From: a candidate division LCP-89 bacterium | Lineage (GTDB): Bacteria; Electryoneota; B3-LCP | Direction of reading: 5' to 3' | Assembly: GCA_025774735.1 (NCBI GenBank) | Contig: JALGZU010000478.1 | Location: 1 to 5,074, forward strand | Length of the DNA stretch: 5,074 nt | Part shown: piece after piece, positions 1-5,074 of the stretch | How the letters are laid out: each line of letters begins with the position of its first letter | Position numbering within the stretch: the stretch's first letter is position 1 | Translations under genes and position numbers: made by a program | The notes under the pieces: model-generated | Databases searched by the model: none | The model's input: the letters and a program-made list of their open reading frames with translations, nothing else | What the model was told of the DNA's origin: nothing

Positions 1-16
1 CCAGCAGTTTTTCCAT
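1..16 (-). CDS. Possible start of a further gene (partial, five codons visible)
   Basis: An ATG at 16 opens a frame reading MEKLL up to the window edge. A purine-rich GAGGGG (29-24) precedes it by 7 bases, a fair ribosome site. It follows the methyltransferase stop by 56 bases in the same direction. Nothing can be said about the product, and the call rests on the start context only. Confidence 0.45.
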
Positions 17-72
17 CTTCAATCCCCTCGGTTAATCTATATCCAATTCACAGAATTTCGACGGTACTCAGT

Positions 73-639
73 CTATGATGTATGCTTGAAAAGCCCCCCC
101 CGGCTCATCCAGAGCTTGATGGGCTTTACTTCTTCAAGTCCTGCCTCAGCGGTCTTCACTAACATCTGCCGGTACTGTTCCCCGCTGACGTGATGCCTGG
201 GTTCGATGACCATGAAATGGGCATCCGGTTTGAGTAGCTCTGCGACCTGGCGCAAGAATCGGTCAGGATCGGACACCTCGTGAACCATGTAAAAAGCGAG
301 GGCAAAATCAACTTTCACGTCGGCTAAACCGATGTCGTTTTCGGCACACTGATGGAACGTCATCCGTTCCAGAACGCCTTTTTTTGAGGCGAAATTTCTG
401 GATATCTTCAACATCTCTTCCTGCACATCGACGGCGATAACGCGGCCCTGCTCGCCGACCATCCTGGCCAATTCCACCGCGAAAAATCCGCCCCCACAGC
501 CTAAATCGACGACCGTGTCACCTGGGCGGACGTAGTCTCCCATAATTTTCCCGGGATTCTGAATCAGCTTGCGCAGGGGGCTGTTCAGCCATTTGATCAC
601 CGACGGAGGGCAGACATGTCCCTTGGCTTCTTCCGCCAA
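73..639 (-). CDS. Class I SAM-dependent methyltransferase
   Basis: A 188-residue soluble protein with a Rossmann-like SAM-binding fold. Motif I is VVDLGCGGGFF (43-53), and the acidic residue that holds the SAM ribose is Asp71 in VIAVDVQ. FALAFYMVHEVSD (112-124) matches the strand and loop that follow the adenine site, and FMVIEPRHHVSG (142-153) is the next core strand. The N-terminal HVCPPS...LNSPLRKLIQNP pattern is shared, from memory, with unnamed bacterial and archaeal UbiE/COQ5-like methyltransferases. The substrate cannot be told: there is no arsenite-type Cys set and no pathway neighbour. The start is taken as TTG at 639, because the upstream GTG at 645 overlaps the AGGAGG itself; TTG has a five-base spacing. 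The gap after thrC is 37 bases, so co-transcription is plausible. A run of eight G residues close to the 3' end makes the last residues sensitive to indels. Confidence 0.87.
   Translation of the reverse strand: MAEEAKGHVCPPSVIKWLNSPLRKLIQNPGKIMGDYVRPGDTVVDLGCGGGFFAVELARMVGEQGRVIAVDVQEEMLKISRNFASKKGVLERMTFHQCAENDIGLADVKVDFALAFYMVHEVSDPDRFLRQVAELLKPDAHFMVIEPRHHVSGEQYRQMLVKTAEAGLEEVKPIKLWMSRGGLFKHTS
94..101 (-). repeat. Eight-G homopolymer in the methyltransferase 3' end
   Basis: Minus-strand codons CGG GGG GGG near the C-terminus form a run of eight G residues. Slippage by one base would replace the last six residues (LFKHTS) with a 14-residue tail (one G fewer) or an eight-residue tail (one G more). 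The core fold would remain. Confidence 0.9.
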
Positions 640-644
640 ATCCA

Positions 645-650
645 CCTCCT
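645..650 (-). promoter_or_regulatory. Ribosome binding site of the methyltransferase gene
   Basis: AGGAGG, extended to AGGAGGTGGAT, precedes TTG at 639 by five bases. The in-frame GTG at 645 shares its first base with the site's last G and cannot be placed in the P site with this pairing. No ATG in frame lies near, so a TTG start is the best reading. Confidence 0.75.
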
Positions 651-676
651 ATAGTTTAAAACGAAACAAAACTTAC

Positions 677-1858
677 TCAGTCCTGCTGCAGGACGTCCAG
701 ATATTTATACCCACTGCCGGTGATGAAGAGGACCACCCTGTCAGTCGGTTTAACGAATTCGCGCTCGACCAGTTTCCTCAAACCTGTCAGCACCGCGCCG
801 CCTTCAGGAGAAGAAAAGATGCCTTCTTTCGAAGCGAGTTCTCTGGTATCCTTCATGAGTTCATCATCGGAAACGGCCACCGCCGTGCCCCCACTCTCCT
901 TGATCGCCCGCAGCATCAAAAAATCACCGACAGCACCGGGAACTCGCAGCCCTGCCGCCACCGTGGTCGGATTCGGCCATTCTTCCGCTTCATCCTTCCC
1001 TTCCTGAAATGCCTTTGGAATGGGGGCGCAGCCCTCCGCTTGCACCGCCACCATCTTGGGTCTGCGGCTGCCGATCCAGCCCAGTTTCTCCATTTCGTCG
1101 AAAGCCTTCCACATACCGATCAGTCCCGTCCCCCCGCCGGTCGGATAGATAATGACGTCCGGCAGCTGAAAATCGAACTGCTCGGCGAGTTCGTACCCCA
1201 TCGTCTTCTTGCCTTCGATGCGGTACGGCTCTTTCAGTGTGGCGAAGGAGAACCAGCCCTCTTCGACAACCTTCTCTGCCGTCCGAAGACCGCAATCCTT
1301 GATACTCCCGTCCACTAACTCCACCTGCGCTCCGTGATAAACGCAATCGACCAGGAAGGGTGCAGGGACGTCCTTGGGCATGATGATAGCACAGTCCAGG
1401 CCTGCCCGGGCGGCGTAGGCGGCCAGAGCCGATCCAGCGTTACCTGCCGTGGGAATGATCAATTTTGTCAGTCCCAGCTCTTTCGCCCGGGAAACTGCCA
1501 TGCCCAATCCACGCGCTTTAAACGACCCGGTTGGATTGACCGATTCGTCCTTGAAAAACAAATTCTCTAAACCCAACTCCCGCCCGATTTCGCGGCTCGG
1601 CGTGAGCGGCGTCATGCCTTCTCCCAGAGTGACCACATTCTCATCGCTAAGTACCGGAAGAACCTCCCCGTACCTCCACATGGAAGGAACTCGTGTCTTG
1701 ACCCCCTCAGGTGTCATGATCCTAGAAGCCGCCTCATAATCGTAATCCACCAACAGCGGCGCGCTGCAACTGCAAAGCGACTGCACCGAGCCGATGTCAT
1801 ACGTTTCGTCGCACCTGGAACAATACAGATTTTTCACCGTCGAGCCGATCCTCGGCAT
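677..1858 (-). CDS. thrC: Threonine synthase (PLP-dependent, fold type II)
   Basis: A 393-residue cytoplasmic enzyme that turns O-phospho-L-homoserine and water into L-threonine and phosphate, the last step of threonine synthesis. An N-terminal zinc-ribbon-like segment has Cys13, Cys16, Cys29 and Cys31. NPTGSFKARG holds the Schiff-base lysine at 114. PTAGNAGSA (136-144) is the Asn loop that contacts PLP, and TGGGTG (240-245) is the phosphate-binding loop. SSPEGG (349-354) is the usual C-terminal active-site motif. Length and motif order match threonine synthases of the type found in many bacteria, archaea and plants. ATG at 1858 is chosen because AGGAGG lies 5 bases upstream; the ATG at 1897 overlaps the previous gene, lacks a ribosome site and adds 13 unrelated residues. 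No homoserine kinase or dehydrogenase genes are in view, so the pathway partners lie elsewhere. Related PLP enzymes (threonine dehydratase, cysteate synthase) are less likely. Confidence 0.9.
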   Translation of the reverse strand: MPRIGSTVKNLYCSRCDETYDIGSVQSLCSCSAPLLVDYDYEAASRIMTPEGVKTRVPSMWRYGEVLPVLSDENVVTLGEGMTPLTPSREIGRELGLENLFFKDESVNPTGSFKARGLGMAVSRAKELGLTKLIIPTAGNAGSALAAYAARAGLDCAIIMPKDVPAPFLVDCVYHGAQVELVDGSIKDCGLRTAEKVVEEGWFSFATLKEPYRIEGKKTMGYELAEQFDFQLPDVIIYPTGGGTGLIGMWKAFDEMEKLGWIGSRRPKMVAVQAEGCAPIPKAFQEGKDEAEEWPNPTTVAAGLRVPGAVGDFLMLRAIKESGGTAVAVSDDELMKDTRELASKEGIFSSPEGGAVLTGLRKLVEREFVKPTDRVVLFITGSGYKYLDVLQQD

Positions 1859-1863
1859 CGAAT

Positions 1864-1869
1864 CCTCCT
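1864..1869 (-). promoter_or_regulatory. Ribosome binding site that sets the thrC start
   Basis: AGGAGG is followed by five bases (ATTCG) and the ATG at 1858. It lies in the 26-base gap after the propeller gene, which argues for the 393-residue protein instead of the 406-residue version that starts at 1897. Confidence 0.85.
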
Positions 1870-1884
1870 GCTTGGCCTGTAACC

Positions 1885-2730
1885 TCACCAGATCCATACC
1901 GGCGCCTGGTCGGCTTCCGGATCCCGGGTCAGTCTCTCTGGTTCACTGCCGTCCCCATTCATGACGTAGATCTCATAATTACCTTCTTCGTCACTGCTGT
2001 AAGCGATCTTCTTGCCGTCTGGTGACCACGACGGCCAGCTCTCGTTGACCCCAGAATTCGTCAGATTCTGCAGATCGCTTCCGTCCGGATTCATGGTGTA
2101 TAAATCCCAGTTCCCTTGCCGGTGCGAAAAGAAAAGAATCTTGCTGCCATCCGGCGACCACTTGGGCGGGCCTTCGCCCAAATCCCCCTCATCGTCTTCC
2201 CTTTCAACGTATGCAGTAAGCTGTACCGGCTCCGATCCGTCGGCGTTCATCTTCCAGATGCGCCAGGCGCCTTTCCGGTTGGACCGGAACAGCATCTGCG
2301 AACCGTCTGGCGACCATTCCGGGTCACTGTCATCAAAGTGGTTCTTCGTCAGCCTCGCCAATTCGTTGCCGAGCGTGTCGATCACATAAATCTCCAGGTT
2401 GCCCGCCTTGTCTGAACAGACCGCGAACCGGTTTCCGTCCGGAGATGCACTCAGATAAGAATCATATACCGGGAATTGGGTCAATCGCCGGGTTTCGCCG
2501 CTGTCCGGGTGCATGATGTAAAGATCGTACTCGCCCGGAACGTAACCCCCCAGTCGGTCGGAAGCAAACACCAGTCTCCTGTCCGCGAAATAGACCCAGT
2601 CGGCCGCCTCGTTTTGAGTAAGGTTACGGAGCTCCGATTCAGCCCCGCCCGATGATGCCGGCTTGTCCCTTTTCCCGCACCCTGTCAACAGGGCTGTGAT
2701 CAGGATAAACGTAAGTACATATTTTCCCAT
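1885..2730 (-). CDS. TolB-like (PD40/WD40-like) beta-propeller lipoprotein
   Basis: A 281-residue predicted lipoprotein. A short signal peptide (MGKYVLTFILITALL) ends in the lipobox LTGC, with the lipidated Cys at residue 18, and a Gly/Ser-rich linker follows. The rest is TolB-type propeller repeats. Diagnostic SPDG turns are at about 96-99, 140-143, 192-195 and 236-239 (the last three as WSPDG), each followed by a D/EIYVMN-DGS-xxLT strand pattern. A degenerate first repeat sits near 45-84. There are five full repeats and a final APVWIW stub, which may pair with the N-terminus to close the ring. Such domains bind peptides or proteins in the periplasm. This is not tolB itself: tolB encodes a longer soluble protein beside tol-pal genes, absent here. 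The ATG at 2730 is preferred (GGAG 8 bases upstream, compact signal peptide); ATG at 2757 would add nine residues. Gap to the previous gene is 37 bases. Confidence 0.88.
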   Translation of the reverse strand: MGKYVLTFILITALLTGCGKRDKPASSGGAESELRNLTQNEAADWVYFADRRLVFASDRLGGYVPGEYDLYIMHPDSGETRRLTQFPVYDSYLSASPDGNRFAVCSDKAGNLEIYVIDTLGNELARLTKNHFDDSDPEWSPDGSQMLFRSNRKGAWRIWKMNADGSEPVQLTAYVEREDDEGDLGEGPPKWSPDGSKILFFSHRQGNWDLYTMNPDGSDLQNLTNSGVNESWPSWSPDGKKIAYSSDEEGNYEIYVMNGDGSEPERLTRDPEADQAPVWIW

Positions 2731-2738
2731 CAGTATTG

Positions 2739-2742
2739 CTCC
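2739..2742 (-). promoter_or_regulatory. Ribosome binding site supporting the 2730 start of the propeller lipoprotein
   Basis: GGAG is 8 bases before the ATG at 2730. The alternative ATG at 2757 has only a GGGG run about 3 bases away, which is too close. The choice moves the signal peptide start by nine residues but not the lipobox. Confidence 0.55.
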
Positions 2743-2767
2743 ATCTTTCACTCTCATCAACCCCTAC

Positions 2768-3454
2768 TCACTTTCCCGCCTGCTTCTCCTGGCGCTGTTC
2801 TTTGACTTTCAAAATATACTCTTCGGCATCCGGCGTCTTACAGCCGGTTTCACCGTGATCCACTTCAACATTGCCGATTTTCTTAGCGGCAGCGAGCGCC
2901 TTCTTCTCCAGCTTCTCGTTGCGGATACCGATGGCAATAAGAGCCGAATTCATGGCGTCCTTGACTCGGTTCTGCCTGGTGTGAATGTCCCGCTCGATCG
3001 TCTCCAGGTGTCCGGCGAAATAATCGTCTTGCAAATCTGTGTCGCGCATCGCCAGTATGGCCAGAGTCTGCCAGCCTGCCCGCCCGGTCCACTCCCCATC
3101 CGATTCAATCCAGCTCTCCATCAGCTCCTGCGCCCGGGGATGACGGCTCACCAGGCCCGCGAAGGAATCCGTGACGATGTAGTTATCGAGATCTTTAAGC
3201 CAGACTCCCAGGGTTTCGTCATCCATCCGCTCCGCATCCGCGATCATGGTGGCCAGGACGCGGGCGTCGTGGTTGCCGGTATCCCATAGTTCAATCGCCA
3301 ATTCGTGATCCATCCTGATTTTTCTCTTCAAAACGTTCAGGTTGGCGAAGCTGATGCCGTACTGTTCACCGCTGACGCCGTGGCACCGGTAAACCTTGCG
3401 GTTCTGCATGGTGCCGCACTTTTCGAGCTCTTTTAAAACAGCGTTAAGATCCAT
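2768..3454 (-). CDS. AlkD-like HEAT-repeat DNA alkylation repair protein
   Basis: A 228-residue, probably all-helical soluble protein of the AlkC/AlkD DNA alkylation repair family, whose characterised members are glycosylases that remove N3- and N7-alkylpurines without flipping the base. The N-terminal half has GVSGEQYGISFANLNVLKR (26-44) and ELAIELWDTGNHDARVLA (51-68), typical of the first helices. YIVTDSFAGL (92-101) carries Asp96, likely equivalent to the catalytic Asp of Bacillus AlkD, and Arg125 in the following helix may match its DNA-contacting Arg; these equivalences are inferred by eye. The C-terminus has a GNVEVDHGETGCKTPDA segment (194-210) and a charged Lys/Glu tail. Length fits the family (about 220-240). 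Its ATG lies inside the last codons of the CPBP gene, 11 bases overlapping, with AGGAGG 11 bases upstream, so translational coupling is likely. Glycosylase activity is unproven: some relatives bind DNA without cutting bases. Confidence 0.87.
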   Translation of the reverse strand: MDLNAVLKELEKCGTMQNRKVYRCHGVSGEQYGISFANLNVLKRKIRMDHELAIELWDTGNHDARVLATMIADAERMDDETLGVWLKDLDNYIVTDSFAGLVSRHPRAQELMESWIESDGEWTGRAGWQTLAILAMRDTDLQDDYFAGHLETIERDIHTRQNRVKDAMNSALIAIGIRNEKLEKKALAAAKKIGNVEVDHGETGCKTPDAEEYILKVKEQRQEKQAGK

Positions 3455-4214
3455 TGAGTGAGAGTCCTCCTAAGGCTACTACGATGAAGGCCGGTCCGTT
3501 GAATACTGCGTGTAGGATGATACCGATCCAGGTGTTTTTCCGTTTCTGCACGACAAAAGGCACAATAGCCAATATAGGCAACAAGAAGATAACCATACCC
3601 CAACCGAAGCAGGCGTGAAAACCGATCCAGAGCAGGGAGTTGACCAGCCATCCCCACTTCCCGTAAGCCGCTTCCTGTCGAGGCAGAATATAGCCCCGCC
3701 ACATCAGCTCTTCGCCCACGATATTGAAGAAAAAAAAGGGTATCCAGACGATAAAAAGCCAGTACTGTCCCTTTTCAAAGCCGTGAAACTCCATAAAGGG
3801 AAGCCCAATCGAGGGAGCAGTGAAAAGCCCGGTCACCTCAGCCAGCCGAATGGCGGAAATCCACATAATTCCCGTCGCTGCGGCGATGAAAACGATAGCC
3901 CCGACCGTCCAGAGCCAATCCGCCCTGTGCATCGGCTTTAATCGAAGACGATTCCGGAGAATTGTACACGATAGTTCATTACCCTCTAAACGTGCACAGA
4001 TTAGAGCACCCGTAAATAGAGGGATAAAGATGAGAAATCCACCCAGTAGAAACCAGCTGAGTATAACCGGTAGGCCCACAGCATCAGCCAGCCAGGCGAT
4101 GCCATAATGAGTGACCAGATAGAAGATAATCGCCGGGATGCCGAAAAGCAACACGGATTGCCATAAAGGCATAGGTTTGATTCTACTTTCGGCGCTCAAT
4201 TCGTTCGCCATCAT
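3444..4214 (-). CDS. CPBP family intramembrane glutamic protease (CAAX/Abi type)
   Basis: A 256-residue polytopic protein of the CPBP (Rce1-like, Abi) intramembrane protease family. The conserved motifs appear in order: EELMWR, with the paired Glu at 168-169 and Arg173; GFHACF, with His200; and HAVFN, with His235 and Asn239. These residues form the active site in the cytoplasmic membrane. About seven hydrophobic segments are visible, for example near 19-41, 48-73, 101-123 and 150-166. Family members process prenylated proteins in eukaryotes; in bacteria some act in peptide maturation or bacteriocin immunity, but the substrate here is unknown. The start is ATG at 4214, or the next codon at 4211, with GGTGAG 6 or 9 bases upstream; the longer frame from a TTG at 4265 lies inside the previous gene. 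The stop codon overlaps the start of the repair gene. A run of eight T residues lies just before the EExxxR motif. Confidence 0.9.
   Translation of the reverse strand: MMANELSAESRIKPMPLWQSVLLFGIPAIIFYLVTHYGIAWLADAVGLPVILSWFLLGGFLIFIPLFTGALICARLEGNELSCTILRNRLRLKPMHRADWLWTVGAIVFIAAATGIMWISAIRLAEVTGLFTAPSIGLPFMEFHGFEKGQYWLFIVWIPFFFFNIVGEELMWRGYILPRQEAAYGKWGWLVNSLLWIGFHACFGWGMVIFLLPILAIVPFVVQKRKNTWIGIILHAVFNGPAFIVVALGGLSLNGS
3466..3471 (-). promoter_or_regulatory. Ribosome binding site of the AlkD-like gene, inside the CPBP gene
   Basis: A perfect AGGAGG lies within the CPBP coding sequence, where it forms part of its Gly-Gly codons. It is 11 bases before the ATG at 3454, a slightly long spacing. 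The site, together with the 11-base gene overlap, suggests coupled translation of the two genes. Confidence 0.7.
3730..3737 (-). repeat. Eight-T homopolymer in the CPBP protease gene
   Basis: The minus strand reads CCC TTT TTT TTC TTC in the codons for PFFFF, five codons upstream of the EExxxR motif. A single-base indel here would remove all the catalytic motifs. Confidence 0.9.
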
Positions 4215-4220
4215 CAACGA

Positions 4221-4226
4221 CTCACC
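4221..4226 (-). promoter_or_regulatory. Ribosome binding site that sets the CPBP protease start
   Basis: GGTGAG lies at the end of the upstream membrane-protein gene and spans its TGA stop. It is 6 bases from the ATG at 4214 and 9 from the ATG at 4211. No comparable site precedes the TTG at 4265, so the shorter protein is preferred. Confidence 0.65.
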
Positions 4227-4602
4227 CCAGATTCGACACGCCCAGATTGAGCAGAATGGCGACAAATGCTTTGACGTATGGGCAGATCTTCATTGGCACG
4301 ATGGATGTCTTCCCCCCGGTGGCGAAACTCACCGCCGATAGGACGATCAGCAGGATGGCGCAGGCCCGGATGACGAACAGGCTTATCGGTTGCTGATATC
4401 CGTAGAAGAGAGTGATCAGGAAAACCAGCGCTCCCACGAAGATTAGCATCAGCCCTTCCATGATCCATTCCATGGTGATAATGCGCCGGTTGTCGTCACT
4501 TAGCGTGCCGAAACCGATCACGATCGATTTGGACGGCATCAGATGGCCGATGCCCCAGAGGAAAAGGGCTGCGGAGCCGGCGTAGAGAAACACTTCATTC
4601 AT
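4222..4602 (-). CDS. Conserved-looking four-helix membrane protein of unknown function
   Basis: A 126-residue protein that I cannot assign to a named family. It is mostly hydrophobic, with four probable transmembrane segments near residues 4-20, 44-66, 74-95 and 108-124. Polar residues stand out at or between them: His20 at the end of helix 1, the DDNRR loop at 36-40, the MEW motif at 44-46 with Glu49, and a GGKTS..PMKICP loop at 97-108. From memory, unnamed bacterial membrane proteins carry a similar DN-R-I-x-MEW pattern, but I could not check this. The ATG at 4602 is chosen because GGGAGG (4616-4611) lies 8 bases upstream. It is the first gene after the nuo terminator, and its TGA stop is 7 bases before the CPBP protease start, so the two are probably co-translated. 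No signal for a cofactor or an enzyme active site is evident. Confidence 0.85.
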   Translation of the reverse strand: MNEVFLYAGSAALFLWGIGHLMPSKSIVIGFGTLSDDNRRIITMEWIMEGLMLIFVGALVFLITLFYGYQQPISLFVIRACAILLIVLSAVSFATGGKTSIVPMKICPYVKAFVAILLNLGVSNLG

Positions 4603-4610
4603 TGTTCATA

Positions 4611-4616
4611 CCTCCC
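4611..4616 (-). promoter_or_regulatory. Ribosome binding site of the four-helix membrane protein
   Basis: GGGAGG ends 8 bases before the ATG at 4602. An ATG at 4609 lies only one base from it and opens just four codons before TGA, so 4602 is the real start. No convincing promoter could be recognised in the roughly 30 bases between this site and the terminator's T tract. Confidence 0.8.
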
Positions 4617-4648
4617 GGGGTGATTGGTTGGTATTTCCCCTCTTTCAT

Positions 4649-4672
4649 AAAAAACGCCGGGCAGGCCCGACG
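4649..4672 (-). terminator. Rho-independent terminator after nuoN
   Basis: Read on the minus strand, CGTCGGG (4672-4666) pairs with CCCGGCG (4661-4655) around the four-base loop CCTG. The stem is 7 bp, G+C-rich, with one G-T pair. Six T residues (4654-4649) follow at once. It begins 27 bases after the nuoN stop and ends 46 bases before the next start codon, so it most likely closes the nuo transcript and separates it from the downstream genes. Confidence 0.88.
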
Positions 4673-4699
4673 TCTGGAGCTTCAAGTGAAGGGCGGTTC

Positions 4700-5074
4700 C
4701 TACAGAAGGGACAATACCGATTCACGGGCCAAATCGAGTAGCGTCCCCGGGAACAGGCCCAGCAAGAGGATGACCAGCCCGCAGATGATCGCCGTGATCG
4801 CCACGGTCGGAGCCTTTTCCAGATCTTTTAAATCTTCCGCCTCCCGCATATACATGATCACCATCACGCGCAGGTAATAGAAGACCGACACCACGCTGTT
4901 CAACACGCCGATCACCACCAGCCAGATCAATCCCGCCTGCACGCCCGCCGAGAAGACGTAGAACTTGCCGAAGAAACCCGCGAGTGGCGGTATTCCCGTC
5001 AGCGACAGCATGAAGATCGACATCAGCAGCGCCAGGATGGGACTCTTCGCCCCCAACTGCGCGTAGTCGGAAAG
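4700..5074 (-). CDS. nuoN: NADH-quinone oxidoreductase subunit N, C-terminal part (partial, 5' end outside window)
   Basis: This is the last 124 codons and TAG stop of an antiporter-like membrane subunit of respiratory complex I, which passes electrons from NADH to quinone and pumps protons across the cytoplasmic membrane. The frame stays open to the window edge, so the internal TTG at 5056 is not a start. The signature GIPPLAGFFGKFY is at visible residues 27-39, with the Lys (K37) that lies in the broken channel helix of this family. About three hydrophobic segments follow or include it: roughly 12-43, 47-75 and 88-116. The stretch around VLNSVVSVFYYLRV is typical of NuoN rather than NuoL, NuoM or Mrp antiporters, which share the fold. 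NuoN is normally the last nuo gene, and a terminator directly follows here, which agrees. Family assignment is confident from motifs; the operon upstream is inferred. Confidence 0.93.
   Translation of the reverse strand, partial: LSDYAQLGAKSPILALLMSIFMLSLTGIPPLAGFFGKFYVFSAGVQAGLIWLVVIGVLNSVVSVFYYLRVMVIMYMREAEDLKDLEKAPTVAITAIICGLVILLLGLFPGTLLDLARESVLSLL

Noticed and set aside
31..66. TATAGA at 41-36 as a promoter -10 box for the gene starting at 16
   Set aside because: No matching -35 hexamer is found 16-18 bases upstream (the 17-base position reads CCGTCG), so the match is too weak to report.
378..386. Seven-A run in the methyltransferase that fits a -1 slippery site (A AAA AAA)
   Set aside because: It codes for Lys-Lys in a helical region of an intact enzyme. 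There is no sign of a product that needs a frameshift, and such runs are common by chance.
651..676. T-rich gap before the methyltransferase as a promoter
   Set aside because: TAAACT is a poor -10 match with no -35 partner at a fitting distance, and read-through from thrC is simpler.
569..1318. Long plus-strand open frame of 249 codons opposite thrC
   Set aside because: It lies antisense to a gene with clear threonine synthase motifs. Its product is rich in Arg, His and Pro, has no recognisable domain, and is a composition shadow.
1859..1897. Longer threonine synthase beginning at ATG 1897
   Set aside because: It overlaps the end of the propeller gene and lacks a ribosome site. The ATG at 1858 has AGGAGG five bases upstream.
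2663..3289. Plus-strand open frame of 208 codons opposite the AlkD-like and propeller genes
   Set aside because: It spans two well-supported minus-strand genes and their gap, and it has no family motif. The hydrophobic first part is the antisense of the signal peptide region.
3433..3702. Minus-strand frame of 89 codons overlapping the CPBP gene end
   Set aside because: The CPBP frame carries the His and HxxxN motifs through this region. The alternative is out of frame and has no motif.
4215..4265. Longer CPBP protein beginning at TTG 4265
   Set aside because: The extra 17 residues lie inside the upstream gene and have no ribosome site, while ATG 4214 has GGTGAG at a fitting distance.
4214..4468. 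Alternative minus-strand frame of 84 codons within the small membrane protein gene
   Set aside because: It overlaps the better-supported 4602-4222 frame, which has an ideal ribosome site and four hydrophobic helices. The alternative is rich in Arg and His with no domain.
1..5074. A defence island or mobile element, prompted by the CPBP (Abi-family) and DNA repair genes
   Set aside because: There is no transposase, integrase, nuclease, toxin, terminal repeat or tRNA. CPBP proteases and AlkD-like proteins are common housekeeping or accessory genes, and the rest is metabolism.

Overview
The window carries seven protein genes or gene fragments that I can support plus one possible gene start. All lie on the minus strand, so transcription runs from high to low coordinates. 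It looks like ordinary chromosomal DNA of a free-living bacterium: a complex I subunit, threonine synthase, a predicted lipoprotein and DNA repair. Shine-Dalgarno sequences are strong (AGGAGG type) and DNA is moderately G+C-rich. The lipobox protein with a TolB-like propeller fits a Gram-negative-type envelope. I cannot assign a phylum; an uncultured lineage near the Fibrobacteres-Chlorobi-Bacteroidetes (FCB) group is only a guess.

Layout in transcription order: (1) the last 124 codons of nuoN (5074-4700), the end of what is normally a nuo operon, followed by a clear intrinsic terminator (4672-4649). (2) A new cluster starts about 45 bases later: a 126-residue four-helix membrane protein (4602-4222), a CPBP-family intramembrane protease (4214-3444), and an AlkD-like HEAT-repeat DNA alkylation repair protein (3454-2768). 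The CPBP gene is 7 bases from its upstream neighbour and overlaps the repair gene by 11 bases. (3) With gaps of 26-37 bases there follow a TolB-like beta-propeller lipoprotein (2730-1885), threonine synthase thrC (1858-677) and a class I SAM methyltransferase (639-73). (4) A Shine-Dalgarno and ATG at position 16 suggest that another gene begins and runs off the window.

The spacing suggests that genes 2 to 7 could be one transcript, but their functions (membrane proteolysis, base-excision repair, an envelope propeller, threonine synthesis, methylation) do not make an obvious pathway. No gap exceeds 100 bases, and I see no RNA genes, mobile elements, CRISPR arrays or inverted repeats other than the terminator. 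Several starts differ from the longest open frame and were chosen by Shine-Dalgarno position. I found no convincing new system. The points most worth a second look are an 8-G tract near the 3' end of the methyltransferase, the unnamed small membrane protein paired with the CPBP protease, and the propeller that stops after five full repeats.
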